A stretch of 64,000 nt of DNA from Pseudomonas lalkuanensis (GTDB lineage: Bacteria > Pseudomonadota > Gammaproteobacteria > Pseudomonadales > Pseudomonadaceae), in the NCBI RefSeq assembly GCF_008807375.1, contig NZ_CP043311.1, positions 4,320,001 to 4,384,000 of the forward strand, in the 5' to 3' direction. The position numbers and the translations under genes were made by a program. A model generated the notes under the pieces. It ran no database searches and was not told where the DNA came from. It saw only the letters and a program-made list of their open reading frames with translations. Below are positions 44,204-53,454 of the stretch, piece after piece. The number at the start of each line of letters is the position of its first letter. Position 1 is the first letter of the stretch.

Positions 44204-44769
44204 GGTCGATTTCCTTTATCGCTTGCGTTGTTAAATCCTGATTTGTAATTAGCCCAGCCCCTTACAACTGTCAACCAGCAAGCGGGCTAGCATTGCGTAG
44301 TCAAGGTGTAGGCATTCGGTAGTTAATCGCCGGCATGGTCACGCCTCAGAAGCCCCAACTTCGGGGCTTTCGTCGAGCAGCTTGAATCGGCCCTTAGCTT
44401 TTAGACATCTGCGAGAATGTAAATCCGTCCTCTTTCTGGTTACTGGCAGTCAAGGGTGTGAATCGCCCCTAGTTTCGTAGACAACTCCTACATGCCCTCT
44501 TTCTCATACCCGGAGACTTCAGCAGCACCTCAAGCATAAGACGGGTTATCCGGTTCTCAGCGGTCGTTGAAATCGAGGGGGGAGAATTCGGCCCCGAAAG
44601 ACTCTCCTTGGCCCAGACAAGCTTCATCTAGACTTACTGAGCAGCACAGGAAGCTAAAGGCACGTGGAATGCTGGAAGCCAGATGTCCACAAGTTTCGTA
44701 ACAACGGCCCCGCATTATGGTTAAGCCTTTTCCATCGGGGCAAAATATTCGGTTCTCGGAGGGGAAGCG
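44204..44769. other. Intergenic, one hairpin
   Basis: Holds a weak terminator-like hairpin, AAGCCCC/GGGGCTT around 44350-44369 followed by TCG, on the plus strand. No tRNA, small RNA or coding frame that I can support; the last bases before 44770 carry GGAGG for the next gene. Confidence 0.35.
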
Positions 44770-45591
44770 ATGTTCAACTACCTATACCACCGGCTACCCA
44801 AGGTCTGGTGGATAGGGGCGTTGCTGAGCGCGGCACCTTTCTCCACCCCGGGCGAAACTCTGGTAACCTTGTTGGTCGACGAGAACTACCCGCCTTATGC
44901 CTACCGGGCAGCCGATGGAACGGCCACCGGTATATACCCGGACATCCTTCGTGCGGCTGAGTCGCAGCTGCGCGGCTACCGCTTGAGCCTACAACCCACG
45001 CGATGGCGACGTGCATTGGCCGAGGTCGAGGCTGGGCGAGCACTGGCTGTGGTGCCGCCCTTTTTCCGGCCGCAGGAGCGGCCGTTCATTGGCCGCTATT
45101 CGACACCACTTCTGGAAGAACAGGTGGCGGTGTTCTGCCGCCACTCGGTATTTGCTGAGCGCCCACGCCAGCTCTGGCCTGAAGATTTCCAGGGACTGCG
45201 CTTCGGCGTCAACTTAGGCTCGCTCTCAGCAGGCACAGCGTTCTGGCAGGCGGAGTCGAACAAGCTGATCAAAGTCGAGGAGGCTCCTGGAACACGCTCC
45301 AACCTGCTCAAGATGCTGCGCGGACGGATCGACTGTTTCGCCTTTGACCGCATATCCACTCTCAGTGGATTAGCCGAGCTTAAGCGCAGCGGAGATTACG
45401 ACGAGGCCAGGGACGGGCGCATCGTGGAAGGACCGATTCTGAACAAGGACACCGCACACGTCGGCTACACCAATCGCGACCAGGGCCGCTTCCCTTTCAA
45501 GGAGGATTTCGCCACACAACTGGATACGGCGCTCGACGCGATGCGCCGCGCTGGGGAGGTTGACCGAATCATCCAACGCTATACGGACTGA
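44770..45591 (+). CDS. Orphan family-3 substrate-binding protein (273 aa)
   Basis: Periplasmic amino-acid-binding (SBP_bac_3) type: a signal peptide to about residue 27, then VTLLVDENYPPYAYRAADG and GIYPDILRAAESQL. No transporter genes are adjacent, so it may act in sensing or use a distant permease. GGAGG lies 9 bases before the ATG. It closely resembles the orphan binding protein at 49.8-50.6 kb (paired motifs YPPY and YxDILRAA), pointing to a local duplication or shared ligand group. Confidence 0.82.
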   Translation: MFNYLYHRLPKVWWIGALLSAAPFSTPGETLVTLLVDENYPPYAYRAADGTATGIYPDILRAAESQLRGYRLSLQPTRWRRALAEVEAGRALAVVPPFFRPQERPFIGRYSTPLLEEQVAVFCRHSVFAERPRQLWPEDFQGLRFGVNLGSLSAGTAFWQAESNKLIKVEEAPGTRSNLLKMLRGRIDCFAFDRISTLSGLAELKRSGDYDEARDGRIVEGPILNKDTAHVGYTNRDQGRFPFKEDFATQLDTALDAMRRAGEVDRIIQRYTD

Positions 45592-45619
45592 AAGATTCGC
45601 GCGAGCCGATGTCGGTCGA

Positions 45620-46111
45620 TTACTGCTGGCTCAGCAGTTTGCGCAGCGGTACGCCATCCTTCAGCACTGGCGATTTGATAACGATATAGCTGAAGTATTT
45701 GGATATGCCGATGTTCTTGTCTAGCAAGCCCTCCATAACCTCCTGATAGTGCTGAATACTGCGGGTCATGAAACGTGCCAGATAGTCGTAGCCACCGCTG
45801 ATCAAATGACACTCTAGTACCTCATCGACCAGTCGAATATTGGACTCGAATTTCGCAAAGTCTTCGCGCTTATGGTCGCTCAAGGTTATCTCGGTGAACA
45901 CCGTTACTGACTCGGTAATCTTGGCCAGATTCAGGTGAGCACTGTAGCCAGAGATATAACCCGCCGCCTCAAGCCGCTTGACCCGTTGCAAGCATGGGCT
46001 GGCTGAGAGCCCTACTGCATCCGCCAGGCTGACGTTGGTAATGCGGCCGTCTTTTTGCAATTCAACCAGGATGTTGATGTCGATCCGGTCCAGCTTGACT
46101 ATACCTTCCAT
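45620..46111 (-). CDS. Lrp/AsnC-family regulator (163 aa)
   Basis: Winged-helix N-terminus (KLDRIDINILVELQKDGRITNVSLADAVGLSASPCLQRVKRLE) and the RAM ligand-binding domain (ECHLISGGYDYLARFMTRSIQHYQEVM). Cytoplasmic octamer-type regulator responding to amino acids. Downstream of gabT and the HAD gene on the same strand; probably controls this amino-acid catabolic unit. Confidence 0.92.
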   Translation of the reverse strand: MEGIVKLDRIDINILVELQKDGRITNVSLADAVGLSASPCLQRVKRLEAAGYISGYSAHLNLAKITESVTVFTEITLSDHKREDFAKFESNIRLVDEVLECHLISGGYDYLARFMTRSIQHYQEVMEGLLDKNIGISKYFSYIVIKSPVLKDGVPLRKLLSQQ

Positions 46112-46152
46112 CGCCTACCTCTCGAGTAACCGATAAGATCTTTCTAGCAAAT

Positions 46153-46806
46153 TCAACGACGCAACGACAGTTGATGTTGCGCCACCAAGTCGGCCATGCT
46201 GCTAGCGCAAAAGTCCGCATTCGCCGGTGGGGCGTACTCAGTCTCGCCGCGACGGATAAGACAAAGGTCAACCGACGCTGGCGTGTTAGCTGACGGGGCG
46301 GAAACCAGCAGGATATCTTTGGGTTCCAAGTCATTGGCTGATAGCCAGGCGGGATCCAACAGCGGATTGGACCAAGACAAGAGATCCTCGGGGGGGATCC
46401 CCAGGCGCTCGCAGAGCGCTTCGCGGTCGGCATTATCGCGATCGCCGTACACTAGCAGCCGATAGAACTTACGCAGGTACAGCATCGCGCCGGGCGCGTC
46501 CTCGAACAGCGACCAGTCGCCAGCCGAGCGAGCAAACGTCATGTCCTCCTCCCAGCTGCTTTCGAGCCCCAGGCGCTGCGCTAACTGACGGTGCGCGAAG
46601 CACAGCAGGCCGCCGAAGCCGAGTTCGCCGAAGCGTGGATAAAGCGACTGGGCAACTTGTTTGAACTCGGCCAGTACCTCCTCCTTGCTCAGTGAGCCCG
46701 GGTGATTCTCGAGCAATGGCTGCAAAGCCACCCAGATGCCGGAATCTCGATCGACCAGAACCTCGTCGCAGTCGACCAGCAGTGCACGATAGTCAGTCAG
46801 TTCCAT
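46153..46806 (-). CDS. HAD-superfamily hydrolase (217 aa)
   Basis: The catalytic motif I is LLVDCDEVLVD, motif II-like VYGDRDNADRE is present, and the acidic motif IV is less clear. Haloacid-dehalogenase-like phosphatase; substrate unknown. The ATG at 46806 is used; a TTG two codons upstream is also possible. Sits between gabT and lrp. Confidence 0.75.
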   Translation of the reverse strand: MELTDYRALLVDCDEVLVDRDSGIWVALQPLLENHPGSLSKEEVLAEFKQVAQSLYPRFGELGFGGLLCFAHRQLAQRLGLESSWEEDMTFARSAGDWSLFEDAPGAMLYLRKFYRLLVYGDRDNADREALCERLGIPPEDLLSWSNPLLDPAWLSANDLEPKDILLVSAPSANTPASVDLCLIRRGETEYAPPANADFCASSMADLVAQHQLSLRR

Positions 46807-46900
46807 GGCCAATCAAGCCTCCCTCGCTGCGTTTCATGAGTAGGAACTCCCTGGTTGCCTCGGTCGATGCCACATTGCCCGCATCGACCGAGGCTGGGGC

Positions 46901-48196
46901 TTAGTTCAGAACACGCTCCAGCGCCGTCTCGAGGATATCCAGCGCTTCATCGATCTGAGCCTCCTCGGTGACCAGAGGCGCGAGGAAGCGCAGCACGTTA
47001 CGGTACACGCCGCACTTGATCACCAGCAGCCCGCCGTTACGGGCCTCATCGATGATTTTCTGATTGATCTCGGGGTCGGGGCTGCGGGCCGCGTCGTCCT
47101 TGACCAGCTCGATTGCCAGCATGAAGCCGGATCCGCGTACGTCGCCAATTTGCGGATAACGCGCCTGGAGGCGCAGCAGTCCCTGACGCAGGCGCTCGCC
47201 TAGCTGGTCGCCACGAGCAAGCAATTGTTCGCGCTCGTAGGTCTCGATCACCGCCAAGGCCGCGGCGCAAGCCAGAGCGTTGCCGCCATAGGTGCCGCCG
47301 AGGCCACCTGGGGTCGGCGCGTCCATGATCTCCGCCCTGCCGACCACACCCGAGATTGGCATACCGGCGGCCAGACTCTTGGCCACGGTGACCAGGTCAG
47401 GTTGGATGCCGGCATGCTGGAAGCCGAACCATGTACCGGTGCGGCCGAAGCCAGCTTGAACTTCGTCGAGGATCAGGACGATGCCGTGCTGCTCGGTGAG
47501 CGCCCGCAACGCCTGGAGGAATTCCGGCGGCGCGGTGAGAAAACCGCCGTCGCCCTGCACCGGCTCAATGATGATCGCCGCGACGCGCTCCGGCGCGACT
47601 TGCGTGGCGAACAGATCGTTGAGGGCGTTCAGCGCCAACTCGCTGGTGAAGCCGCGATAGGCATTTGGGTAGGGGGTGTGGAAAACCTCGGGCGCCATGC
47701 CGAAGTTCTGCTTGTAGGGCTGGCTCATGCCGGTGAGGGTTGTTCCGAGCAGGGTGCGACCATGGAAGCCACCACGGAAGGAGATCACCGCGGGGCGCTT
47801 GGTATGGGCGCGAGCGATTTTCACCGCGTTCTCCACGGCCTCCGCACCGGAGGTGAACAGCGCCGCCTTGTGCGCAATGCCGCTGGACCCGCCGACCAGC
47901 TCACATAGACGCTGTACTAGGTCGAGATAGGGCTGATAGGCCACCACCTGGAAGCAGGCATGGGTAATCTTCTCCAACTGCGTCTGTACCGCTGCGACCA
48001 CTTGCGGGTGGTTGTGGCCGATGTTCATCACACCGATACCGCCGACGAAGTCGAGGTAGCGCTTGCCGTCAACATCCCACAACTCCGCCCCCTGAGCTCG
48101 ATCGATGACCAGCGGATGGGCGGTGACCAGGCCACGCGGCACGAACCGATCACGCTGTTGGAGCAGATAAGGGGTTTCTTCGCATTTGCTGTTCAT
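46901..48196 (-). CDS. gabT: 4-aminobutyrate-type aminotransferase (431 aa)
   Basis: Class-III PLP aminotransferase: GGIGVMNIGHNHP, ILDEVQAGFGRTGTWFGFQ and the PLP lysine in VTVAKSLAAGMP. Transfers the terminal amino group of GABA or a related omega-amino acid to 2-oxoglutarate, giving a semialdehyde that the GabD-like enzyme at 51.8-53.3 kb could oxidise. GGGAG lies 6 bases before the ATG at 48196. Exact substrate among omega-amino acids is open. Confidence 0.88.
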   Translation of the reverse strand: MNSKCEETPYLLQQRDRFVPRGLVTAHPLVIDRAQGAELWDVDGKRYLDFVGGIGVMNIGHNHPQVVAAVQTQLEKITHACFQVVAYQPYLDLVQRLCELVGGSSGIAHKAALFTSGAEAVENAVKIARAHTKRPAVISFRGGFHGRTLLGTTLTGMSQPYKQNFGMAPEVFHTPYPNAYRGFTSELALNALNDLFATQVAPERVAAIIIEPVQGDGGFLTAPPEFLQALRALTEQHGIVLILDEVQAGFGRTGTWFGFQHAGIQPDLVTVAKSLAAGMPISGVVGRAEIMDAPTPGGLGGTYGGNALACAAALAVIETYEREQLLARGDQLGERLRQGLLRLQARYPQIGDVRGSGFMLAIELVKDDAARSPDPEINQKIIDEARNGGLLVIKCGVYRNVLRFLAPLVTEEAQIDEALDILETALERVLN

Positions 48197-48466
48197 GGCA
48201 TCTCCCATAGTGAGCCGAGCAACCGGGAGGCGGCTGCGATGCTGATGAGGTTAAGCCTTCGCGGCAAAGTTCTAAGCCGAACTTGGCCGCCGAGAGATTC
48301 GGATCAACTGTTTTCCTCCCGGCAAACGGCAGAATCGGCCACGGCATGGAATCTGCCGGATTCGGCCCGAGACAACTCGGCATGCTGCGTTCAGCGAGGC
48401 CATTTCGACATTTACTGCTCTGACGCTGCGGCACACTGGATGCCTTCGCATACAGGAGAAATGCCC

Positions 48467-49393
48467 ATGGCACTGCTCTACAAAGCTGACCCGGTGCGCG
48501 GCGAAAGATGGCAAGCGCTGTTCGCTGAACAGGCGCCGGATATTGAATGGCGTGCCTGGCCGGATATCGGCGACCCGCATGACGTCCGTTACCTAGCGGC
48601 CTGGCAGGCGCCGGAAAATCTCGACTCATTGCTACCGAATCTGCAGGTGCTTTTCGCCCTATCAGCTGGTGTCGATCAACTCGACCTGGGCCGCCTGCCA
48701 CAGTCCTTGCCTGTGGTTCGTCTGCTCGACCCAGGCATCACCAAGGGCATGTGCGAATACGCCAGTTTCGCCGTGCTCGGGCTACATCGAGACATGCTGC
48801 GCTACCGTCAGCAACAGGCCGAGAAATGCTGGCAGGCGCACCGGTTGGTGCCGGCACACCAGCGTCGGGTCGGGGTGCTGGGCCTTGGTTTGCAGGCACG
48901 ACAAATACTCACCACCTTAAGGCCCTATGGATTCGCCCTGTCCGGTTGGGCTCGCAGCCTGCATCACATCCCCGGCGTCGACTGCTTCGCTGGCCCCGAT
49001 CAACTGCCGGTCTTCCTCGGCCAGTGCGACATCCTACTCTGCGCCCTGCCGCTGACTGAGCAGACCCAGGGGATTCTCGACCGCGAACTGTTCCAACAGC
49101 TGCCCAAAGGCGCCGCGCTGATCAACATGGGGCGCGGTGGCCATCTGGTAGAGGAGGACCTGCTCGAAGCCCTGGATAGCGGTCAACTCAGCGCCGCGGT
49201 GCTCGATGTACTGCAGCAGGAGCCTGCCGGGCCAGATCATCCGTTCTGGCAGCACCCGAAGATTCTGCTGACCCCGCATATCGCTGCGATGACCCAACCG
49301 GAAAGCGCCTTTTCTGTGCTGCTGGAGAATATCCGTCGTCATCAGCGCGGCGAACCCATGCTCGGGCAGATCGACCGCAAGCAGGGCTACTAG
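48467..49393 (+). CDS. ghrA: Glyoxylate/hydroxypyruvate reductase, GhrA-like (308 aa)
   Basis: NAD(P)-binding VGVLGLGLQARQIL, catalytic Arg in NMGRGGHLVEEDLL and His in LTPHIAAMTQ. Size equals E. coli GhrA. AGGAG lies 8 bases before ATG 48467; an ATG 6 bases earlier has poor spacing. Divergent from gabT. Second enzyme of this class in the window, more GhrA-like than the one at 37.8 kb. Confidence 0.87.
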   Translation: MALLYKADPVRGERWQALFAEQAPDIEWRAWPDIGDPHDVRYLAAWQAPENLDSLLPNLQVLFALSAGVDQLDLGRLPQSLPVVRLLDPGITKGMCEYASFAVLGLHRDMLRYRQQQAEKCWQAHRLVPAHQRRVGVLGLGLQARQILTTLRPYGFALSGWARSLHHIPGVDCFAGPDQLPVFLGQCDILLCALPLTEQTQGILDRELFQQLPKGAALINMGRGGHLVEEDLLEALDSGQLSAAVLDVLQQEPAGPDHPFWQHPKILLTPHIAAMTQPESAFSVLLENIRRHQRGEPMLGQIDRKQGY

Positions 49394-49446
49394 CTCCCAG
49401 CTTGAACAACTTACCCCCCAGGCGAGTGCATCCCGTTGTGACGTAA

Positions 49447-49469
49447 GCCGAGGCGGGCTACGCCTCGGC
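49447..49469 (+). terminator. Hairpin after the ghrA-like gene
   Basis: GCCGAGGCG and its complement, 5-base loop, 54 bases after the stop; no T run. Probable weak terminator. Confidence 0.45.
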
Positions 49470-49488
49470 AAGAACGTCATTGGGTGAT

Positions 49489-49707
49489 TACATAAGCCAC
49501 GACGGCCGTACACCGCCAAACGCTTACAACATGCAAGGCTATGGCGTGGTCGACCTGCTGAGCTTCTACAAGCTCAATGAAGATGTCCGACTGAACCTGG
49601 ATGTGAAGAATCTGTTTAACGAGGAGTACGAGGAAGGGGCGTTCAATTTCTATGCGTACCCCGGCGCACCGTGCACCGTTCAGTTTGGCATCGCCTACAC
49701 CTTCTGA
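49489..49707 (+). pseudogene. C-terminal remnant of a TonB-dependent receptor
   Basis: The frame reads the last strands of an outer-membrane beta-barrel: YGVVDLLSFYKLNEDVRLNLD, NLFNEEYEEGAFNFY and a terminal GIAYTF ending in Phe, the membrane-insertion signal. The plug and most of the barrel (over 600 residues) are missing, and no start is credible. A deletion scar between two catabolic units. Confidence 0.8.
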
Positions 49708-49798
49708 CCGACACGGTCGGCTCGCTCAAGCACGGCCAGGCGCAGTCGCCTGGCCTCGGCGGAAGCACGAGTCATCCGAGCGCCTTCCAACTGAGCAG

Positions 49799-50629
49799 CT
49801 AAATGCCGCCAGCCTGCAGCTGAATTGGATAGATCGCATCATAACCAGTGACGATGCGATAGATAACGCCCTCCCGCTCGAGATCGGTCAGGACAGCGTC
49901 GAGACGCTTCCTGAAATCTTGCTTGTACGGATAGGCCTGCGGGTTGGTGCGGGTATAACCAAGATGCCCAGTCTCACCGGAAAGCCAAGGGCCCTCGATC
50001 AACCAGTCAAGACCGTACTGCCCGAATACGCCGTCGCTGTGCATTTGCTCCAGCTCCCAGAGCACTGCACGGCGGTCGTTGATGTACGCATCCAGGCGAC
50101 CGCGATAAAGCATGGCCAGGCTTGTTCGGTTGTCCTTGACGTAGACCTGATGCAACTCGCCACTGGTAAGCATGCGCTGGTAATCCCGATTGAGGACATT
50201 GATGAAGCCCCTGTTCTGGCCGATGCGCAGGCCGCCGTAGGCTTGCGGAAACTGCTCGTCCGAAAGTTTCCGGGCGACCTCGGCCCGCAAGAAGACCACC
50301 AGCTTTTCCTGCAGTATGGGCCGCGAATAGTCCATCCACGGCCGCTCGCTAGGCCGGTAGTACGGCGGATACAGGGCAAAGGCCCGGCCCTTGGACAATT
50401 CCCTGAGGGCGCGCGCCCAGGGCAAGGGGCGAATCTGTACGCGATACTCGGGCATGCGGGCGAAGGCCGCCCGCAGAATATCGTGGTAGAGCCCCTTGGC
50501 CTGGTAGCCCTCGGCATAGCTGTAAGGCGGGTAGCCGGCGTCACAGAGAATGGTCACCTCGATGGGCGGGCTCGCCCAGCTACCAGCATTCAGCCAGCAC
50601 GCCAGCATCCCGACCAACAACTTACGCAT
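49799..50629 (-). CDS. Orphan family-3 substrate-binding protein (276 aa)
   Basis: Signal peptide (KLLVGMLACWLNAGSWAS) then VTILCDAGYPPYSY and GLYHDILRAAFARMP. Same class and unusual orphan position as the binding protein at 44.8 kb. GAGG lies before the ATG at 50629; a longer frame to 50668 lacks a signal. Located after a terminator that closes the dehydrogenase operon. Confidence 0.82.
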   Translation of the reverse strand: MRKLLVGMLACWLNAGSWASPPIEVTILCDAGYPPYSYAEGYQAKGLYHDILRAAFARMPEYRVQIRPLPWARALRELSKGRAFALYPPYYRPSERPWMDYSRPILQEKLVVFLRAEVARKLSDEQFPQAYGGLRIGQNRGFINVLNRDYQRMLTSGELHQVYVKDNRTSLAMLYRGRLDAYINDRRAVLWELEQMHSDGVFGQYGLDWLIEGPWLSGETGHLGYTRTNPQAYPYKQDFRKRLDAVLTDLEREGVIYRIVTGYDAIYPIQLQAGGI

Positions 50630-50670
50630 ATCCAGTCCCTCGAACGGCACGGCCCAGCCGAATCTCACGC

Positions 50671-50698
50671 AAAAAAAAGCCCGCAGTGTGAACGGGCT
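50671..50698 (-). terminator. Terminator of the dehydrogenase operon
   Basis: AGCCCG and CGGGCT pair around a 9-base loop; the minus strand continues with eight T residues. Lies 36 bases after the tartrate-dehydrogenase-like stop. Confidence 0.85.
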
Positions 50699-50733
50699 AA
50701 GAGGGTTACAAACTAGCTAATCAGACAGGGATT

Positions 50734-51813
50734 TCAGAGCGCCGATACGATTGCGGCACCGACATCCTGGGTCGAACCTTGCCCACCAAGATCGGGGGTG
50801 ATCGGCCCTTCGGCGATGACCCGTTCGATAGCCCTGAGGATTCCGTCGTGGGCAGCCCGGTAACGCTCGTCGCCATTCCCGAGGAAGTCCAGCATCAGCG
50901 CCCCGGACCAGATCATCGCAATGGGGTTGGCGATGTTGCGTCCGTAGATGTCCGGCGCCGAACCGTGCACCGGCTCGAACAGCGAGGGGAAACGCCGTTC
51001 CGGATCCAGGTTCGCCGACGGCGCGATGCCGATGGTGCCGGCGCAGGCCGGGCCAAGATCCGAGAGAATGTCACCGAAAAGGTTCGAGGCCACCACCACG
51101 TCGAAGCGATCGGGCTGCAACACGAAACGCGCACAGAGAATGTCGATGTGCTGCTTGTCCCAACTCACTTCAGGGTACTGCTCAGCCATCCGCTCGGTGC
51201 GTTCATCCCAGTACGGCATGCTGATCGAGATACCGTTGGACTTGGTCGCCGAGGTTAACTGCTTGCGCGGTCGGGTCTGCGCCAGGTCGAAAGCGAACTT
51301 GAGAATCCGGTCCACACCACGGCGCGTGAACACTGACTCCTGCAGCACGAACTCATGCTCGGTGCCTTCGAACATCTTGCCGCCCACCGAGGAATATTCA
51401 CCCTCGGTGTTCTCGCGGATCACCACGAAGTCGATGTCGCCCGCTTCGCGACCGGCCAGCGGACACGGCACACCCGGGAACAGGCGTACAGGACGGATGT
51501 TCACGTACTGGTCGAAGTCGCGGCGGAACTTGAGCAGCGAGCCCCACAGCGAGATGTGATCGGGTACCTTGTCCGGCCACCCTACGGCACCGAAGTAGAT
51601 GGCGTCGAAGCCCTTGAGTTGCTCGAACCAGTCGTCGGGCATCATCTGCCCGTGCTCCAGGTAGTAATCGCAGTTGGCCCATTCGAGCACTTCGATGCTC
51701 AGATTCAGATCCCACTTGCGCGCAGCCTGCTCCAGCACGCGCAGCCCCTCGGGCAGCACTTCCTTGCCGATGCCATCGCCGGCGATCGCGGCGATTCTGT
51801 ATGTCTTGCTCAT
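50734..51813 (-). CDS. Tartrate/D-malate dehydrogenase-type enzyme (359 aa)
   Basis: Isocitrate/isopropylmalate dehydrogenase superfamily, tartrate dehydrogenase/decarboxylase branch: AAIAGDGIGKEVLPEG at the N-terminus, IRENTEGEYSSVGGKMF and the Asp cluster in LFGDILSDLG binding metal. Oxidises a 2-hydroxy acid with possible decarboxylation. Follows the semialdehyde dehydrogenase by 23 bases, so it is in the same operon. Confidence 0.88.
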   Translation of the reverse strand: MSKTYRIAAIAGDGIGKEVLPEGLRVLEQAARKWDLNLSIEVLEWANCDYYLEHGQMMPDDWFEQLKGFDAIYFGAVGWPDKVPDHISLWGSLLKFRRDFDQYVNIRPVRLFPGVPCPLAGREAGDIDFVVIRENTEGEYSSVGGKMFEGTEHEFVLQESVFTRRGVDRILKFAFDLAQTRPRKQLTSATKSNGISISMPYWDERTERMAEQYPEVSWDKQHIDILCARFVLQPDRFDVVVASNLFGDILSDLGPACAGTIGIAPSANLDPERRFPSLFEPVHGSAPDIYGRNIANPIAMIWSGALMLDFLGNGDERYRAAHDGILRAIERVIAEGPITPDLGGQGSTQDVGAAIVSAL

Positions 51814-51836
51814 GCTTCAGTCCCCTAGATGTCGAC

Positions 51837-53303
51837 TCAGGCGCCCAGCAGCCCACCGATATGGAAAGCCTTGATTTCCAGATATTCGTCCAGCCCGTAC
51901 TTGGAGCCCTCGCGACCCAGACCCGACTGCTTGACGCCACCGAACGGCGCTACCTCCATCGAGATCAATCCGGTATTCAGACCGACCATGCCGAACTCCA
52001 GCGCCTCACCGAAACGCCAGGATCGACGCAGGTCCTGAGTGAAGAAGTAGGCGCCGAGGCCGTAAGGAGTCGCGTTGGCGATAGCCAGGGCCTCTGCTTC
52101 AGTTCTGAAGCGCATCAGTGGCGCGACTGGCCCGAAGGTTTCCTCGTTCGCCAGCAGCATGTCGGCGCGAGCTTCGCCGAGCACCGTCGGCTTGACGAAT
52201 TGGCTATCGTCCTCAGGCACGCCACCACAGAGCAGACGGGCTCCTTTACTCAGGGCATCGTCAACATGTCGGGCGACCTTGCTCACAGCCGCGGCATTGA
52301 TCAGCGGACCAATGGTGGTAGCGGACTCCATTCCATCGCCGACACGGAGCTTGCCCACCTCCTCCACCAAGCGCGCAGCGAAGCGCTCATAAATACCGTC
52401 CTGCACCAGGATTCGATTGGCGCAGACGCAAGTTTGCCCGGCGTTGCGGAACTTGCTCTGCATCACCCCGGCGACCGCCTGTTCGAGGTCTGCATCGTCG
52501 AATACGATGAAGGGCGCATTGCCGCCCAGCTCGAGGCTGAGGCGCTTGATCTGATTGGCGCTCTGGCGCATCAGCAAGCTGCCAACGGCAGTCGAACCGG
52601 TGAAGGAAATCTTGCGCACGGTCGGATTGCTGGTCAGCTCCTCACCGATGCCCGCCGGCATGCCGGTGACCACGTTGAAGACGCCAGCCGGGATGCCAAC
52701 GCGCTCGGCCAGCACTGCCAGCGCCAGCGCCGACAGCGGAGTCAGATCGGAGGGCTTGACCACCATAGGACAGCCGGCTGCCAGGGCTGGCGCGCACTTG
52801 CGGGTGATCATCGCATTGGGGAAGTTCCACGGCGTGATGGCCGCGCACACACCGACCGGCTGCTTCAGGGTAAGCAGGCGACGATCGCCACTAGGCGCGG
52901 GAATGGTTTCGCCATACACCCGGCGAGCCTCCTCGGCGAACCATTTGACGAAACTGGCGCCGTACCGAATCTCGCCCTGGGCTTCAGCAAGCGGCTTGCC
53001 TTGCTCGCAGGTCATGATCAGTGCCAGATCGTCGAGATTGTCGAGCATGGCCTCATACCAGCGCTCGAGCAGCGCAGCACGCAGCGCAGCGGGCCGTGCT
53101 CGCCAGGCAGGCCAGGCACGTTCGGCCGCTTCGATGGCGCGGCGAGTTTCGCTGCCCTGCAGAGCTGGAATCCGGGCGAGACACTCGCCGTTGGCAGGGT
53201 TGACGACATCGAGCGTGTCGCCATTATCGGCGCTCACCCACTGGCCATCGATATAGGCACGTTCCACCAACAGGCTGGGATCTTTCAGACGATTCTTCAA
53301 CAT
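51837..53303 (-). CDS. gabD: Succinate-semialdehyde dehydrogenase-type enzyme (488 aa)
   Basis: NAD(P)-binding ITPWNFPNAMITRKCAPALAAGC, Glu in SLELGGNAPFIV and the catalytic Cys in NAGQTCVCANR, with a second Cys nearby as in GabD. Oxidises succinate semialdehyde, matching the GABA-type aminotransferase at 47-48 kb. AGGACT precedes the ATG at 53303; the 43-residue extension is rejected. Confidence 0.88.
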   Translation of the reverse strand: MLKNRLKDPSLLVERAYIDGQWVSADNGDTLDVVNPANGECLARIPALQGSETRRAIEAAERAWPAWRARPAALRAALLERWYEAMLDNLDDLALIMTCEQGKPLAEAQGEIRYGASFVKWFAEEARRVYGETIPAPSGDRRLLTLKQPVGVCAAITPWNFPNAMITRKCAPALAAGCPMVVKPSDLTPLSALALAVLAERVGIPAGVFNVVTGMPAGIGEELTSNPTVRKISFTGSTAVGSLLMRQSANQIKRLSLELGGNAPFIVFDDADLEQAVAGVMQSKFRNAGQTCVCANRILVQDGIYERFAARLVEEVGKLRVGDGMESATTIGPLINAAAVSKVARHVDDALSKGARLLCGGVPEDDSQFVKPTVLGEARADMLLANEETFGPVAPLMRFRTEAEALAIANATPYGLGAYFFTQDLRRSWRFGEALEFGMVGLNTGLISMEVAPFGGVKQSGLGREGSKYGLDEYLEIKAFHIGGLLGA

Positions 53304-53454
53304 GGTCGAGTCCTGTTCCGAGACAGACTTCAGTCTATTGAGCCGAGGCAGACGAGGATGCTGAAAGCGCGGTTTGAGCGGTGACGGATGCTGAAATTCA
53401 TCCACCAACGGCAGGCTCTGCCGGCACTCCAAATCAGGCGCGCGAGGTACCGAA

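Noticed and set aside
51801..53384. A 527-residue plus-strand frame
   Set aside because: Antisense shadow of the semialdehyde dehydrogenase; no ribosome-binding site and no recognisable family.
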